53,862 nt of DNA from an uncultured Methylococcaceae bacterium (lineage in GTDB: Bacteria > Pseudomonadota > Gammaproteobacteria > Methylococcales > Methylomonadaceae): NCBI GenBank assembly GCA_903944165.1, contig CAJAQT010000049.1:1-53862 (forward strand). The letters are read 5' to 3'. How positions within the stretch are numbered: the first letter of the stretch is position 1; the number at the start of each line of letters is the position of its first letter. Position numbers and translations under genes: made by a program. Below are positions 18,485 through 27,557 of the stretch, one piece after another. Below the pieces are notes generated by a model. The model was not told where the DNA came from. It ran no database searches and saw only the letters and a program-made list of their open reading frames with translations.

Positions 18485-18964
18485 ATGGAAAATATCATTA
18501 CGCACTCTACCGCACTTGAAGCATTAACAAAACCCATATTAGGCTGGCGAGAATGGGCAACATTGCCCGAACTCAAACTTTCTGACATTAAAGCCAAAAT
18601 TGATACGGGTGCGCGCTCTTCTGCATTGCACGCGTTTGCCATTGAGCCTTATAAAAAGAACGGTCAACAATGGGTGATGTTTGCCATTCATCCTATACAA
18701 CATGACGTAACTACGATTGTTGAATGCCATGCTCAAATAAAAGACCGACGTATTGTCTCAGATTCAGGTGGACACAAACAAAAACGCTATGTGATAGAAA
18801 CGCCTCTTATTTTAGGGACGCACTTGCTGAAGGCAGAAGTCACCTTAACCAATCGGGATAGTATGTTATTTCGTTTATTAATTGGACGCACAGCAATGAG
18901 CAATCGCTTTTTGATTGATCCCAATGCCTCGTTTGTACAAGGCAACCCCAACCAAGATCATTGA
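18485..18964 (+). CDS. Retropepsin-like protease (Zn_protease/RimB-like family, PF05618)
   Basis: The product has 159 residues. The sequence IDTGARSSALHA gives the aspartic-protease DTGA motif, preceded by LGWREWATLPEL, the family's N-terminal signature; 'VSDSGGHKQKRYVIETPL' and 'LIGRTAM' follow. The family is annotated as ATP-dependent zinc protease but is retropepsin-like by sequence, and members often occur near rimK-type ligases. No rimK is seen here. It starts 25 bases from the divergent GIY-YIG gene. Confidence 0.85.
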   Translation: MENIITHSTALEALTKPILGWREWATLPELKLSDIKAKIDTGARSSALHAFAIEPYKKNGQQWVMFAIHPIQHDVTTIVECHAQIKDRRIVSDSGGHKQKRYVIETPLILGTHLLKAEVTLTNRDSMLFRLLIGRTAMSNRFLIDPNASFVQGNPNQDH

Positions 18965-18972
18965 CGTTTGGG

Positions 18973-19128
18973 TTAAGACCTAAACATAGGCCGTATAGTT
19001 TCAGCAATTTTTATTATGACCATTACCGTAAACACGAGGCCAAATAACACGAAAAAAGCTGAAGCTTTTTTACTCCAGTGATAATCAACGCCTCCTTTAG
19101 CTTTATTAAATCCCTCATGATTGCGGCC
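18973..19128 (-). other. Possible remnant of a membrane-protein C-terminus in the 18965-19313 gap
   Basis: On the minus strand a 51-codon open stretch encodes a polar run (HEGFNKAKGGVDYHWSKK), then one convincing membrane helix (about 18 hydrophobic residues) and a basic tail ending FRS. There is no ATG before the helix, and the frame is closed by a stop upstream. It reads like the end of a lost or frameshifted gene. It could also be chance. Confidence 0.25.
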
Positions 19129-19160
19129 CTAATTTAATAAATAATTCAGGGCTATTTTTT
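19126..19160 (+). terminator. Rho-independent terminator
   Basis: GCCCT pairs with AGGGC, extended by an AATT/AATT helix with one bulge, and is followed by TATTTTTT. It separates the protease gene from the chemoreceptor gene. The remaining bases to 19313 show no other clear element beyond a possible 24-codon leader frame (19243-19317) whose stop overlaps the receptor start. Confidence 0.6.
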
Positions 19161-19313
19161 GTCATATTCTGAATAGCTTGAGGAGGTGAGCTGCCCAACG
19201 GACATTAACTGAGTTAAAAGTGAACGTCTCATTAACGATGAAATGAGTATTGAGCGCAGGCACTACATTTTTACAATGCCCCTTGGGTACTCTTTGCCAA
19301 AGATGGATTACTT

Positions 19314-22300
19314 ATGATGAATTTATATACCAAAAATAAAATTTACCTTAGCTTTGCAAGCTTGGGTGGCTTTTTAATTTTTTTCACTTTTTTATTGTTT
19401 AATCAGGGTGTAAACATAAAAAATGTTAGCAAGGACATTGACACACGGTGGATGCCACGCATCGTCGCAAGCAATGCGATGAATACAATTATCAGCGATT
19501 ATCGTGCTGCCATTGCACAACATATTAATTCAACTAGCGCCTCTGAAATGGATGAGTATGAACAAGTCATCAGCACGCTTAACGATGAAATGGCGACATG
19601 GCAAAGCAAGTATGATCAGCTGATTGGCTCAGATAATGAGCGCCAATTATTTCAAGCTTTTGTTAGCAGTCATAACACCTATTTAACACTCAGCCGGCAA
19701 TCCCTTGTGTTTTCTCAAAACCAAGAACATCAAAAAGCCATGGATCAATTTCGACGAAATCGCAATGCTTTTACGGAATTAAGCCAGAAAAATGTGCACT
19801 TGATTAACTTTAATAATACTGGCAGTCATGACGCGGTTACCCAAGGCAATAAAATATTTTCGCAGGCTCAAACCATTTGTTTAACGGGTGGTGTGTTGCT
19901 TAGTCTGTTGTTAATAAGCTTTGCCGTGCTGCTCTATCATGCGCCACTGAAACACGCAAACCCTATTAAACAAGCCGCGATTCGCAAAAAAAGCATTCTG
20001 CTATATCTTGTGGTTATTTTTGCCTTTTGGTTATTTGATGGTCTTTTTTATCAGCAATTAGAACGCTCCAACCAACAAATCAGTGCTTTAAATACGCATT
20101 GGCTGCCGCAAATTATCACTATTAATAATCTAAACAATAAAATCAGTAATTATCGCGTTACTGAAGCGTTACTTGTCTTGTCAAATACTGCTGAGGAAAT
20201 TGAACGTTGGACTAATCAATTCAAGCAATTAACGCAAGATATCGAGGATTTAGAAAAAAGCTATCAGACTAGCTTGTTAACCGATAATGAACGGACTATT
20301 TATGCTGAATTTTTAAATCTATTTGGCGAATACCAATCGGCAATACACCATACGACTGAATTAATCCAAAATAAACAAACTGCTGAAGCTGGCAAGCAAA
20401 TTAAACATAACAATATTATTTTTGCTGATTTTCGCATTAACCTCACTGATCTCATCATGCTTAATGAGCGAGGCTGGTTAACGACTAATCAAATTATTGA
20501 CAGCACCTTAGAAACGTTAAAAATCATTAGTTTAGGAGGCGGTGGTGCGTTATTAATATTATTAGTTATCTGCGCGACAACTATACAAACTTGGCTTCAT
20601 GACTTGCCTTTAGATAACACGCCGCAACAACACGCGCGCGCCTTTTCTATTAAACTTAAATTACGGATGGCGTTTTTTGGCATGGTCATCACCTTTATGT
20701 TGTTTGGTTTGTTGATTAATAAACTAATGTTAACTGTTAATTATGAATCTCAAGCCTTAGCCCGTAACTGGTTGCCTAGTATTATTATTATCAATACAAT
20801 TAATACCTTAACCAGTGATTACCGCATTGCTGAGACACAACATATTTTGGCGCATGACACTATCGACAAACTATTTTGGGATAAAAATCTGCTACGCAGC
20901 AAACAAAAAATTAATCAAGCCTTGCATAATTACCAAGCCCTTATTTATTCAGACGAAGAACGCGATATTTATAATATTTTATTAACCGCTTATGAAGACT
21001 ATCAACTGCGTAGCGATAAAATGTTAATTTTGTCGCGTCAACAGAGCGCACTCCAGATAATGATGCCACTACTGCAAAATAATCAATTATTATTTAATGC
21101 CTTAAGTAAAAATCTAAACAAACTTGTTACCCTAAATTCTGAAGGCGGTTTTGATTCAGCTCAACGTAACCAATACATATACCAACAAGCACAACTCATT
21201 ATTTTTGCTGTTATTTTAATTATTTTGTTAACAGCGATTCTGTTTATGCTTATTTTTGATAAAAATATTTCTGTCGCCTTGCAACAATTAACCGCAGCTA
21301 TGCGCGGCTTAGCACGAGGCGAGCTAAATTTTACGCAGCAAAGCTTAGCGCATCGCCATGATGAAATTGGCGAAATGGCAGACGCATTATTCGAAGTTAG
21401 CCAAATATTACGCAATGTCAGTAAAGATTCAACTGACTTAATTAGTGCAGCTAAAGCCGGCATACTGTCAGCAAAAGTCGAGGCATCACGACATCCTGGT
21501 GAGTTTGCTCATACTGCCGAGGGCATGAATACGATCATTGCAACCTTAAGTGAACCCTTGGGTGAATTAGTACAAATCATGCAGAATCTTGCCTTAGGCG
21601 ATTTGGAGGCACGCATGCATGGGCATTACGAAGGGGAATTGCGCATTTTAAAAACCAATGTTAATCGTAGTTTAGATGCCTTAGTCAATTTATTAACCGA
21701 ACTGGGCAGTGCCATGCAACTTATGGCGGCGGGTGATTTACGCTCGCAACTGAGCGGTAATTATCAAGGTGAATTTTCTGTATTAAAAGCTAACACGAAC
21801 AAAACCATCGCTCAACTCACTCTGATTATGGGCAAAATTATTATTAATACTGCTGATGCGGCGGTTGCAATTACCCAAGCTTCTTCGTCATCGCAGTATG
21901 TGGCTGAACAATCAGCGCAGCAACTCAGCGCCATTGAACACGCACAAATCACGCTTGCCGAAACCGCAGTCTCTATTCACGCCATTGCCAATAAAGGTAA
22001 AGAAAATGATGACTTGGCGCGTGTAACTGCACAATCAACGCTTCTTGGTCAAGATGAACTCACTAAGCTTATTGAGTTAATTCAGCATATTGACGCTGAA
22101 TATTTACGCATTGAAAAAATCACTGATGAAATAACGCGTATTGCAGATAAAACCCATTTGTTATCACTCAATGCAGGTTTAGAAGCCATGCGTGCAGGTG
22201 AGCACGGCGAGGGCTTTGGCTTTATTGCGCAACAAATTGGACGTTTGGCTGAAGAAGCCTCAGTTTCTGCGCGCACGATTGGTGACGTAATTAATAGCTC

Positions 22301-22592
22301 AGGACAAAATATTCGACTAAGTGTTCATGCCACGTTAGAAACGCAAGCAGCGATGAATGCTATTGCTAATGCAGCACAAAACAATGCACTTAATGTTGCC
22401 AGTATTTCGGTGGCTATTGCCCAACAATCAGAGGCCATGCAATCACTTAATGAGCGCGTTAAAACGATACGTGTCAGTAGCGAAGCCACTGCGGCAGCGT
22501 CTGAACAAATCAGTACCACAATGGCGCAGTTAGCACAGACTATCCGTCTAACCGCAGATGATGTAAAACGCTTCCAACTTACTGAAAAATAA
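19314..22592 (+). CDS. Methyl-accepting chemotaxis-like receptor with three tandem TM-4HB-TM sensor modules
   Basis: The product has 1092 residues, about twice the usual length. Three modules at about 1-210, 222-425 and 445-648 each have a TM helix, an all-helical periplasmic segment of about 155 residues and a second TM helix. Repeated marks are W(M/L)PxI at 46, 263 and 486, S(D/N)YR at 61, 278 and 501, and D(N/E)ER at 107, 324 and 547. HAMP-like units follow from about 651, with two later ones centred on 'GDLEARMHGHYEGEL' and 'GDLRSQLSGNYQGEF'. The C-terminal signalling hairpin tip reads 'THLLSLNAGLEAMRAGEHG', diverged from the canonical QTNLLALNAAIEAARAGE. No che genes are near. The mscS-like gene follows after 1 base. 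Confidence 0.85.
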   Translation: MMNLYTKNKIYLSFASLGGFLIFFTFLLFNQGVNIKNVSKDIDTRWMPRIVASNAMNTIISDYRAAIAQHINSTSASEMDEYEQVISTLNDEMATWQSKYDQLIGSDNERQLFQAFVSSHNTYLTLSRQSLVFSQNQEHQKAMDQFRRNRNAFTELSQKNVHLINFNNTGSHDAVTQGNKIFSQAQTICLTGGVLLSLLLISFAVLLYHAPLKHANPIKQAAIRKKSILLYLVVIFAFWLFDGLFYQQLERSNQQISALNTHWLPQIITINNLNNKISNYRVTEALLVLSNTAEEIERWTNQFKQLTQDIEDLEKSYQTSLLTDNERTIYAEFLNLFGEYQSAIHHTTELIQNKQTAEAGKQIKHNNIIFADFRINLTDLIMLNERGWLTTNQIIDSTLETLKIISLGGGGALLILLVICATTIQTWLHDLPLDNTPQQHARAFSIKLKLRMAFFGMVITFMLFGLLINKLMLTVNYESQALARNWLPSIIIINTINTLTSDYRIAETQHILAHDTIDKLFWDKNLLRSKQKINQALHNYQALIYSDEERDIYNILLTAYEDYQLRSDKMLILSRQQSALQIMMPLLQNNQLLFNALSKNLNKLVTLNSEGGFDSAQRNQYIYQQAQLIIFAVILIILLTAILFMLIFDKNISVALQQLTAAMRGLARGELNFTQQSLAHRHDEIGEMADALFEVSQILRNVSKDSTDLISAAKAGILSAKVEASRHPGEFAHTAEGMNTIIATLSEPLGELVQIMQNLALGDLEARMHGHYEGELRILKTNVNRSLDALVNLLTELGSAMQLMAAGDLRSQLSGNYQGEFSVLKANTNKTIAQLTLIMGKIIINTADAAVAITQASSSSQYVAEQSAQQLSAIEHAQITLAETAVSIHAIANKGKENDDLARVTAQSTLLGQDELTKLIELIQHIDAEYLRIEKITDEITRIADKTHLLSLNAGLEAMRAGEHGEGFGFIAQQIGRLAEEASVSARTIGDVINSSGQNIRLSVHATLETQAAMNAIANAAQNNALNVASISVAIAQQSEAMQSLNERVKTIRVSSEATAAASEQISTTMAQLAQTIRLTADDVKRFQLTEK

Positions 22593-22593
22593 T

Positions 22594-24075
22594 ATGACCA
22601 GCGTGGTTATCCCGCACGATAAATCAATCTTACACAAATTATTACTGCCATTTATCATCAGTATTATTTTGGGTTGCGTTATTTTTTATGGCAATGACGC
22701 GTATCAAATCATGGGCTTGGCTGCGCTTGAAAGCACGATTGTGGTGTTTGGCTATGTACTGGGCATTGCTGAGTTTTTAGTATTAGCGTTATTAATTCAA
22801 CGCATTGTGCAATTGCTTATCTTAGATCGTTTCATTGCCAAGGCATTAGGCTCTCCCACGCCCCGTTTACTCTCACAATTGTCTGCAATCATTATTTACA
22901 CAATCGCCATTGCCGCAATTGTTGGTGTGATTTTTAAAAAAGATTTAACCGTTGTGCTGGCTACGTTTGGCGGTGCAAGCATCGTGATAGGTCTTGCTTT
23001 ACAAGGCATTATTCGTGATTTATTTGCTGGCTTAACGATTAATTTAGATCGCTCCATTAATATTGGTGATTTTATTTCGGTAAAAAAATCTGATAGTTTT
23101 GAAGGGGTAGTACAAGAAATTAGCTGGCGAACCACTCATATTGTTACCTTACAAGGTAATTTAGTGATTATTCCAAACAGCTTGATGTCTGCGGGCGTGA
23201 TCACTAATTACTCCTCACCCAATAATTACATGGAGCAATCGATCAGTGTTTTTTTAGCCATTGATACGCCCGTCAATAAAGTCTTACGCATTTTACTTAG
23301 TGCTGTACAGGAAGCGAGCTTACAGTTTTCGCCAACTCAAGCGCCTGCGCCCAAAGTGGTTCTGCGTGCCATTACCTTGCAAGGTGTTGAGTATGGAGTT
23401 GTTTATTATCCAACGTTTAAATCACGTACCGCAGGCAGACACGCGGTGCATCAGCATTGCTTAAAACATTTAACGTTTGCAGGCTTAAGTCCTCTTGTTG
23501 AACTCATTGCTCCTGAAATTAAGCACACTATCCATTCGATAACACATTTAAGTCAGTTGCTTAGTGGTGTTGAATTATTTGCTGACTTTACTGCTCCGGA
23601 ACTTGAGGTGCTGGCGACTGCGGCTAAATTAGTTCACTTACCCGCGCACGCAGCAGTAACTGAAGGCGGTGAAATGGCTGAGTTTATGTGTTTAATTATT
23701 GAAGGTTTAGTGTTTGCCAACACTTGGCGTCAGCAGGGCAATCAGAAGCCAGCAGAGGCCAGCACTTGTTTAGGTCCAGGCGAGTTAATTAATAGTGTCG
23801 CCTTTCTTGCGGGCGCGGTGTGTGAGACCTCGATTCACACCCAAACTGAAGCGCTTATTTTAATAATGAATTACCACAGCATTGAACAATTGTTCAGCAC
23901 CTACCCTACCTTAAGCAATACGCTTAGCCTTTGCATAGCACAACAGATTTATCACGCGCTACAACAGGGCAAAGCCACGTATTATCTGTCTGCGCATACC
24001 CAAGACATTCCAAGCTTAACCGCCATGGTGCTAAAAAACTTACGACGCACGTTTGCTCATTTACAACTCGCCTAA
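22594..24075 (+). CDS. MscS-family mechanosensitive channel with C-terminal cyclic-nucleotide-binding-like domain
   Basis: The product has 493 residues. Four hydrophobic segments occupy about 15-145; the last is the Gly/Ala-rich pore helix (FGGASIVIGLALQGIIRDLF), followed by the beta domain with 'WRTTHIVTLQGNLVIIPNS'. From about 330 a cNMP-binding-like fold appears ('LLSGVELFADFTAPELEVLA', then 'GGEMAEFMCLIIEG'), though the phosphate-binding cassette is weak. Such MscS-CNMP channels are known in bacteria. It begins 1 base after the receptor stop, so the two are cotranscribed and may act together. Confidence 0.9.
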   Translation: MTSVVIPHDKSILHKLLLPFIISIILGCVIFYGNDAYQIMGLAALESTIVVFGYVLGIAEFLVLALLIQRIVQLLILDRFIAKALGSPTPRLLSQLSAIIIYTIAIAAIVGVIFKKDLTVVLATFGGASIVIGLALQGIIRDLFAGLTINLDRSINIGDFISVKKSDSFEGVVQEISWRTTHIVTLQGNLVIIPNSLMSAGVITNYSSPNNYMEQSISVFLAIDTPVNKVLRILLSAVQEASLQFSPTQAPAPKVVLRAITLQGVEYGVVYYPTFKSRTAGRHAVHQHCLKHLTFAGLSPLVELIAPEIKHTIHSITHLSQLLSGVELFADFTAPELEVLATAAKLVHLPAHAAVTEGGEMAEFMCLIIEGLVFANTWRQQGNQKPAEASTCLGPGELINSVAFLAGAVCETSIHTQTEALILIMNYHSIEQLFSTYPTLSNTLSLCIAQQIYHALQQGKATYYLSAHTQDIPSLTAMVLKNLRRTFAHLQLA

Positions 24076-24271
24076 CAACGCTAAAAATAACTTTAATCAC
24101 ACGACAAAATAGCTCATTATTAAACGAGTTAACGCTGTTCTATTAGCAAGCTAATGAATATTCATCTGCAAGGCGATAATGCTAATGCGTTAATGACTCA
24201 CCCATAAGTATCCAAAAACAATAATAACAACAGACCGTAGCAGTTTTAATTCGCTGTTACTGGAGGGCTTT

Positions 24272-25963
24272 ATGCAGTTTACAGATAGTTTTTTTTGGCA
24301 ATTTTGGCGCCTAGCTGGTCCTTTTTGGCAAGCTCCCACGCCTACAATTCGTACACAAAGCTTCGCAATTATCACGTTAACTGTTTTACAAATGGTTATT
24401 GCCGTCATCATTACCGCGTGGAGTTCAGCATTATTTAATGCCTTAGAACAACATTCTATGTCAGGACTTTTAACTCAAATTGGGTTTTTAGTCCTGATTT
24501 TTTTGAGCAATATTGCCGTAACGACCAGTCATTTAAAAATCAAACGTAACTTACAAATAGAATGGCGTAAGTGGTTAACCGAACGCGTACTAAGGCAATG
24601 GATGAACCATGCTCATCACTATCAGGTGACGCATATTCAAACTGCATCTCATGATAATCCAGATGGCAGAATCGCTGAAGATATCCGCATTGCGACGGAA
24701 GAGGCCATTAGCTTAAGCCATTCTTTTTTTTATAGCGTGCTACTGTTACTTAGTTTCACCACCTTATTATGGTCTTTGTCTGGCGTAGTACAGATTGATT
24801 TAGGGCTTTTTTCTGTGCAATTACATGGTCATTTAATTCTTATCGCGATTGCTTATGCTAGTGCAGCATCTTTTTTAGGCTGGCGTATTGGTCAGCCATT
24901 AATTACCGCAACCGATAGCAAACAAAGTACCGAAGCAGATTTTCGATTTGATTTAGCAACAGCACGCGATCACTCTCTTGCCATTGCCTTAATTCATAGC
25001 GAAGAAGATGAACGTTCGCGTTTTGCGTCATTATTTCAACATGTGCACACGGCATTTATTGCGCAAACTCATGCAATGATGGCAATTATGCAATTTACCT
25101 CGGGTTATTCTGTTTTATCAACGGCCTTTCCAATCTTAGTCTCAGCACCTCGTTATATCTTAGGCTCTATTAGTTTAGGCGCACTTATGCAATCAGCCCA
25201 AGCTTTTCAACACATGACTTCAGCCTTATCTTGGCCAGTGGATAATATGTCTGGCTTGGCGCAATGGCGTGCATCGGTAGAACGAGTATTAAGCCTAATC
25301 AAAGCCTTAGATGATTTAGAAGGTGAATTGGCAAAACCTGCTCCCAATCGCATTAGCTTTACTAAAGGACAAGACTCCACCTTACGCATTGCTAATCTAT
25401 GTATTACACAACTAGATAATACGGTATGCGTCTCTTGCGTTAACGCAGAAATACGCGCTGGCGAACGTGTGTTAATTACGGGAAATACTTTTAGTAGCTC
25501 AAAATTATTTAAGGTTATTACTGGCTTATGGCCTTGGGGCTCTGGCCAGATTGAACTCCCTGATGATGAACCTATCTTTTTTATGCCGCCTCGACCTTAT
25601 TTACCCACAGGCACGTTACGCAATGCTATTTGCTATCCTTCCAGCGAAGTTGCCATGAGCACGGCAGAATTAACAGCAACACTTAGCTTAGTTGGTTTAT
25701 CCACACTCAGTGAAGCACTCGACACGGTTGATTGTTGGGAAAAATCACTCCCACGCGATCATCAACAACGCTTGGGCTTGGTGCGTTTACTTATTCGTCA
25801 ACCAAAATGGATTTTACTGCAAGAATCGTTTGACTCTCTTGACCCTGAAGGTGAACAACAAATGTTTGAAATTATTTGTCAACACTTACCCAATGCCACG
25901 ATGTTAACCATTACTAATCAACCTACGGCTAAGCAATTTCACACACGACAAATTGACATTTAA
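24272..25963 (+). CDS. ABC transporter-like protein (ABC_membrane_2 type) with degenerate ATPase domain
   Basis: The product has 563 residues in the YddA/SbmA-ABCD layout: membrane domain at about 30-345, nucleotide-binding domain at about 365-563. Fold landmarks remain (GLWPWGSGQI, RPYLPTGTLRNAICYP, SLD D-loop). The catalytic ones do not: Walker A is GNTFSSSK (404-411) with the Lys displaced, the Q-loop Gln is Pro (440), the signature is LPRDH instead of LSxGE, the Walker B Asp is Gln (WILLQE), and the switch His is Asn (TITN). The frame is otherwise intact and a GGAGG ribosome binding site precedes it. It is probably not an ATP-driven transporter. Confidence 0.85.
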   Translation: MQFTDSFFWQFWRLAGPFWQAPTPTIRTQSFAIITLTVLQMVIAVIITAWSSALFNALEQHSMSGLLTQIGFLVLIFLSNIAVTTSHLKIKRNLQIEWRKWLTERVLRQWMNHAHHYQVTHIQTASHDNPDGRIAEDIRIATEEAISLSHSFFYSVLLLLSFTTLLWSLSGVVQIDLGLFSVQLHGHLILIAIAYASAASFLGWRIGQPLITATDSKQSTEADFRFDLATARDHSLAIALIHSEEDERSRFASLFQHVHTAFIAQTHAMMAIMQFTSGYSVLSTAFPILVSAPRYILGSISLGALMQSAQAFQHMTSALSWPVDNMSGLAQWRASVERVLSLIKALDDLEGELAKPAPNRISFTKGQDSTLRIANLCITQLDNTVCVSCVNAEIRAGERVLITGNTFSSSKLFKVITGLWPWGSGQIELPDDEPIFFMPPRPYLPTGTLRNAICYPSSEVAMSTAELTATLSLVGLSTLSEALDTVDCWEKSLPRDHQQRLGLVRLLIRQPKWILLQESFDSLDPEGEQQMFEIICQHLPNATMLTITNQPTAKQFHTRQIDI

Positions 25964-26014
25964 ACAGTTAACACGCTTTATAAAACCCATACAGATACCA
26001 CTAGGAGATAGATC

Positions 26015-27142
26015 ATGAATACTGTTCATCATTCCCCTTCACAGCAAGGGAAAAAATTACGCGGCGTTAATTTAGGCAGTTGGTTAGTCATTGAAAAATG
26101 GATGGTTCCTAGCTTATTTGCAGGAACAAATGCTACGGATGAAACCTCTTTTTGTGTTGAATTAGGCGACCGCGCCACTTCTGTTTTAACTCACCATTGG
26201 CAAACCTTTATTACCCGAGATGATTTTGCGTGGTTAGCTGAAGTGGGCATTAATGCCGTACGCATTCCAGTGGGGCATTGGTTATTTGGCGCTGACTATC
26301 CTTATCATCCTGCCTACGGCACTAACCCCTATCCTTTTGTCGTTGGAGGCATTGATATTTTAGATCAGGCGTTTGCTTGGGCTGAGGAATTTAAGCTAGC
26401 CATTATTCTTGATTTACATGCTGCGCCAGGCTGCCAAAATGGTTTTGATAATGGTGGTATTAAAGACGTGTGCGAATGGCATACCCAAACGGCTTATCTT
26501 GAGCACACCCTCACTATTCTTGAACGCTTGGCTGAACGTTATCAACAGCACCCTGCTTTGCACGGTATCGAGGTTCTAAATGAACCACGCTGGGATATTC
26601 CTACTGAGTATTTAAAAGCCTTTACCACTGAAGCCTATCAACGTATTCGCAAACATTGTGCCCCAGAAAATGTCGCCGTGGTCTTTCATGATGGCTTTCG
26701 TTCCTTTACAGAATACAGTGGTTTTTTAATGCCGCCAGATTTTACCAATACCGTATTTGATATTCATCGCTATCAATGTTTTGTCAGAGAAGATATTGAT
26801 TTAGATATTTTTGGTCATGCCCATAAAACACTTACTGAATGGAAACAGGAAGCAGATGACATCAATCATGACCGAGGCGTGGCAAGTTATGTGGGTGAAT
26901 GGAGCTTAGGCATTGATTTACATGTCGTGTCATTATGGGCAGATGGCCCTTTTAATCATGCCCTAGAGGGACTTGATGAATGTCAGGCTAATATTGCTTA
27001 TCGTCTCTATGCCGCAGCACAATTAGCTACCTTTGAACATCATTTAGGCTGGTTTTTTTGGAGTTATAAAACCGAAACCACCCCAGCATGGTGTTTTAGA
27101 GAGTGTGTTGAACGCGGTTGGCTACCCAATAATTTTAGATAA
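26015..27142 (+). CDS. GH5 glycosidase resembling fungal exo-beta-1,3-glucanase
   Basis: The product has 375 residues with no signal peptide. It starts with RGVNLGSWLVIEKWMVPSLF, close to the Exg1-type GH5 N-terminus. The acid/base Glu is E190 (VLNEPRWD) and the nucleophile E295 (VGEWSLG). DLHAAPGCQNGFDNGG and HRYQCF shape the active site. Family knowledge suggests hydrolysis or transglycosylation of beta-1,3-glucan. Without a leader it would act in the cytoplasm, unless exported in another way. It starts 51 bases after the degenerate ABC gene, behind 'ctaggaga', and may share its transcript. Confidence 0.88.
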   Translation: MNTVHHSPSQQGKKLRGVNLGSWLVIEKWMVPSLFAGTNATDETSFCVELGDRATSVLTHHWQTFITRDDFAWLAEVGINAVRIPVGHWLFGADYPYHPAYGTNPYPFVVGGIDILDQAFAWAEEFKLAIILDLHAAPGCQNGFDNGGIKDVCEWHTQTAYLEHTLTILERLAERYQQHPALHGIEVLNEPRWDIPTEYLKAFTTEAYQRIRKHCAPENVAVVFHDGFRSFTEYSGFLMPPDFTNTVFDIHRYQCFVREDIDLDIFGHAHKTLTEWKQEADDINHDRGVASYVGEWSLGIDLHVVSLWADGPFNHALEGLDECQANIAYRLYAAAQLATFEHHLGWFFWSYKTETTPAWCFRECVERGWLPNNFR

Positions 27143-27557
27143 GTAATATTTCCCTAAAAAAGCTGAGCAGAGTGAGCACTATTCTTAGCTTTCCTAGCTA
27201 AAATGTTACAGCTTATTTTAAGCCCTCGCGCCACATTGACCTGCACGTTTACTAAGATAAACAGCTTACGTAGCGCGCTAAGTTTCGGCACTCAAACTAA
27301 AAATAATATCAATGAAAGCATTTAAATTACCGATTAACACCTCAACACTTTACACTCTATACGCCTAAGCGTTGAGGTCAGCATCACAAAATTATAACAA
27401 GGGCAGCTAGTATAGACTAACGTGTTGAGTTAAAATCTCTCAGTTTAAATGTGATTATTTATACGCTAAGTAATTAAATCGTCTTAACCGCTCATGCTGC
27501 AAGACAACGATTTAACGCAACGCAAGAGTTTATAACAACTATCGAAGGGGTCGCTCC
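27143..27557 (+). promoter_or_regulatory. 415-base leader region upstream of coxB
   Basis: No gene is visible. Right after the GH5 stop a hairpin with AAGCTgAG and CTtAGCTT arms (27160-27196) may terminate the upstream unit. A 10-bp imperfect inverted repeat (27339-27348 with 27369-27378) follows. The rest is AT-rich and must contain the cox promoter. The coxB ribosome binding site is 'gaagggg' ahead of a GTG start. Confidence 0.4.

Noticed and set aside
19160-19313. Riboswitch (for example cyclic-di-GMP type) before the chemoreceptor
   Set aside because: I could not find the conserved core or receptor-loop sequences of any class I know; only a terminator and a possible 24-codon leader are visible.
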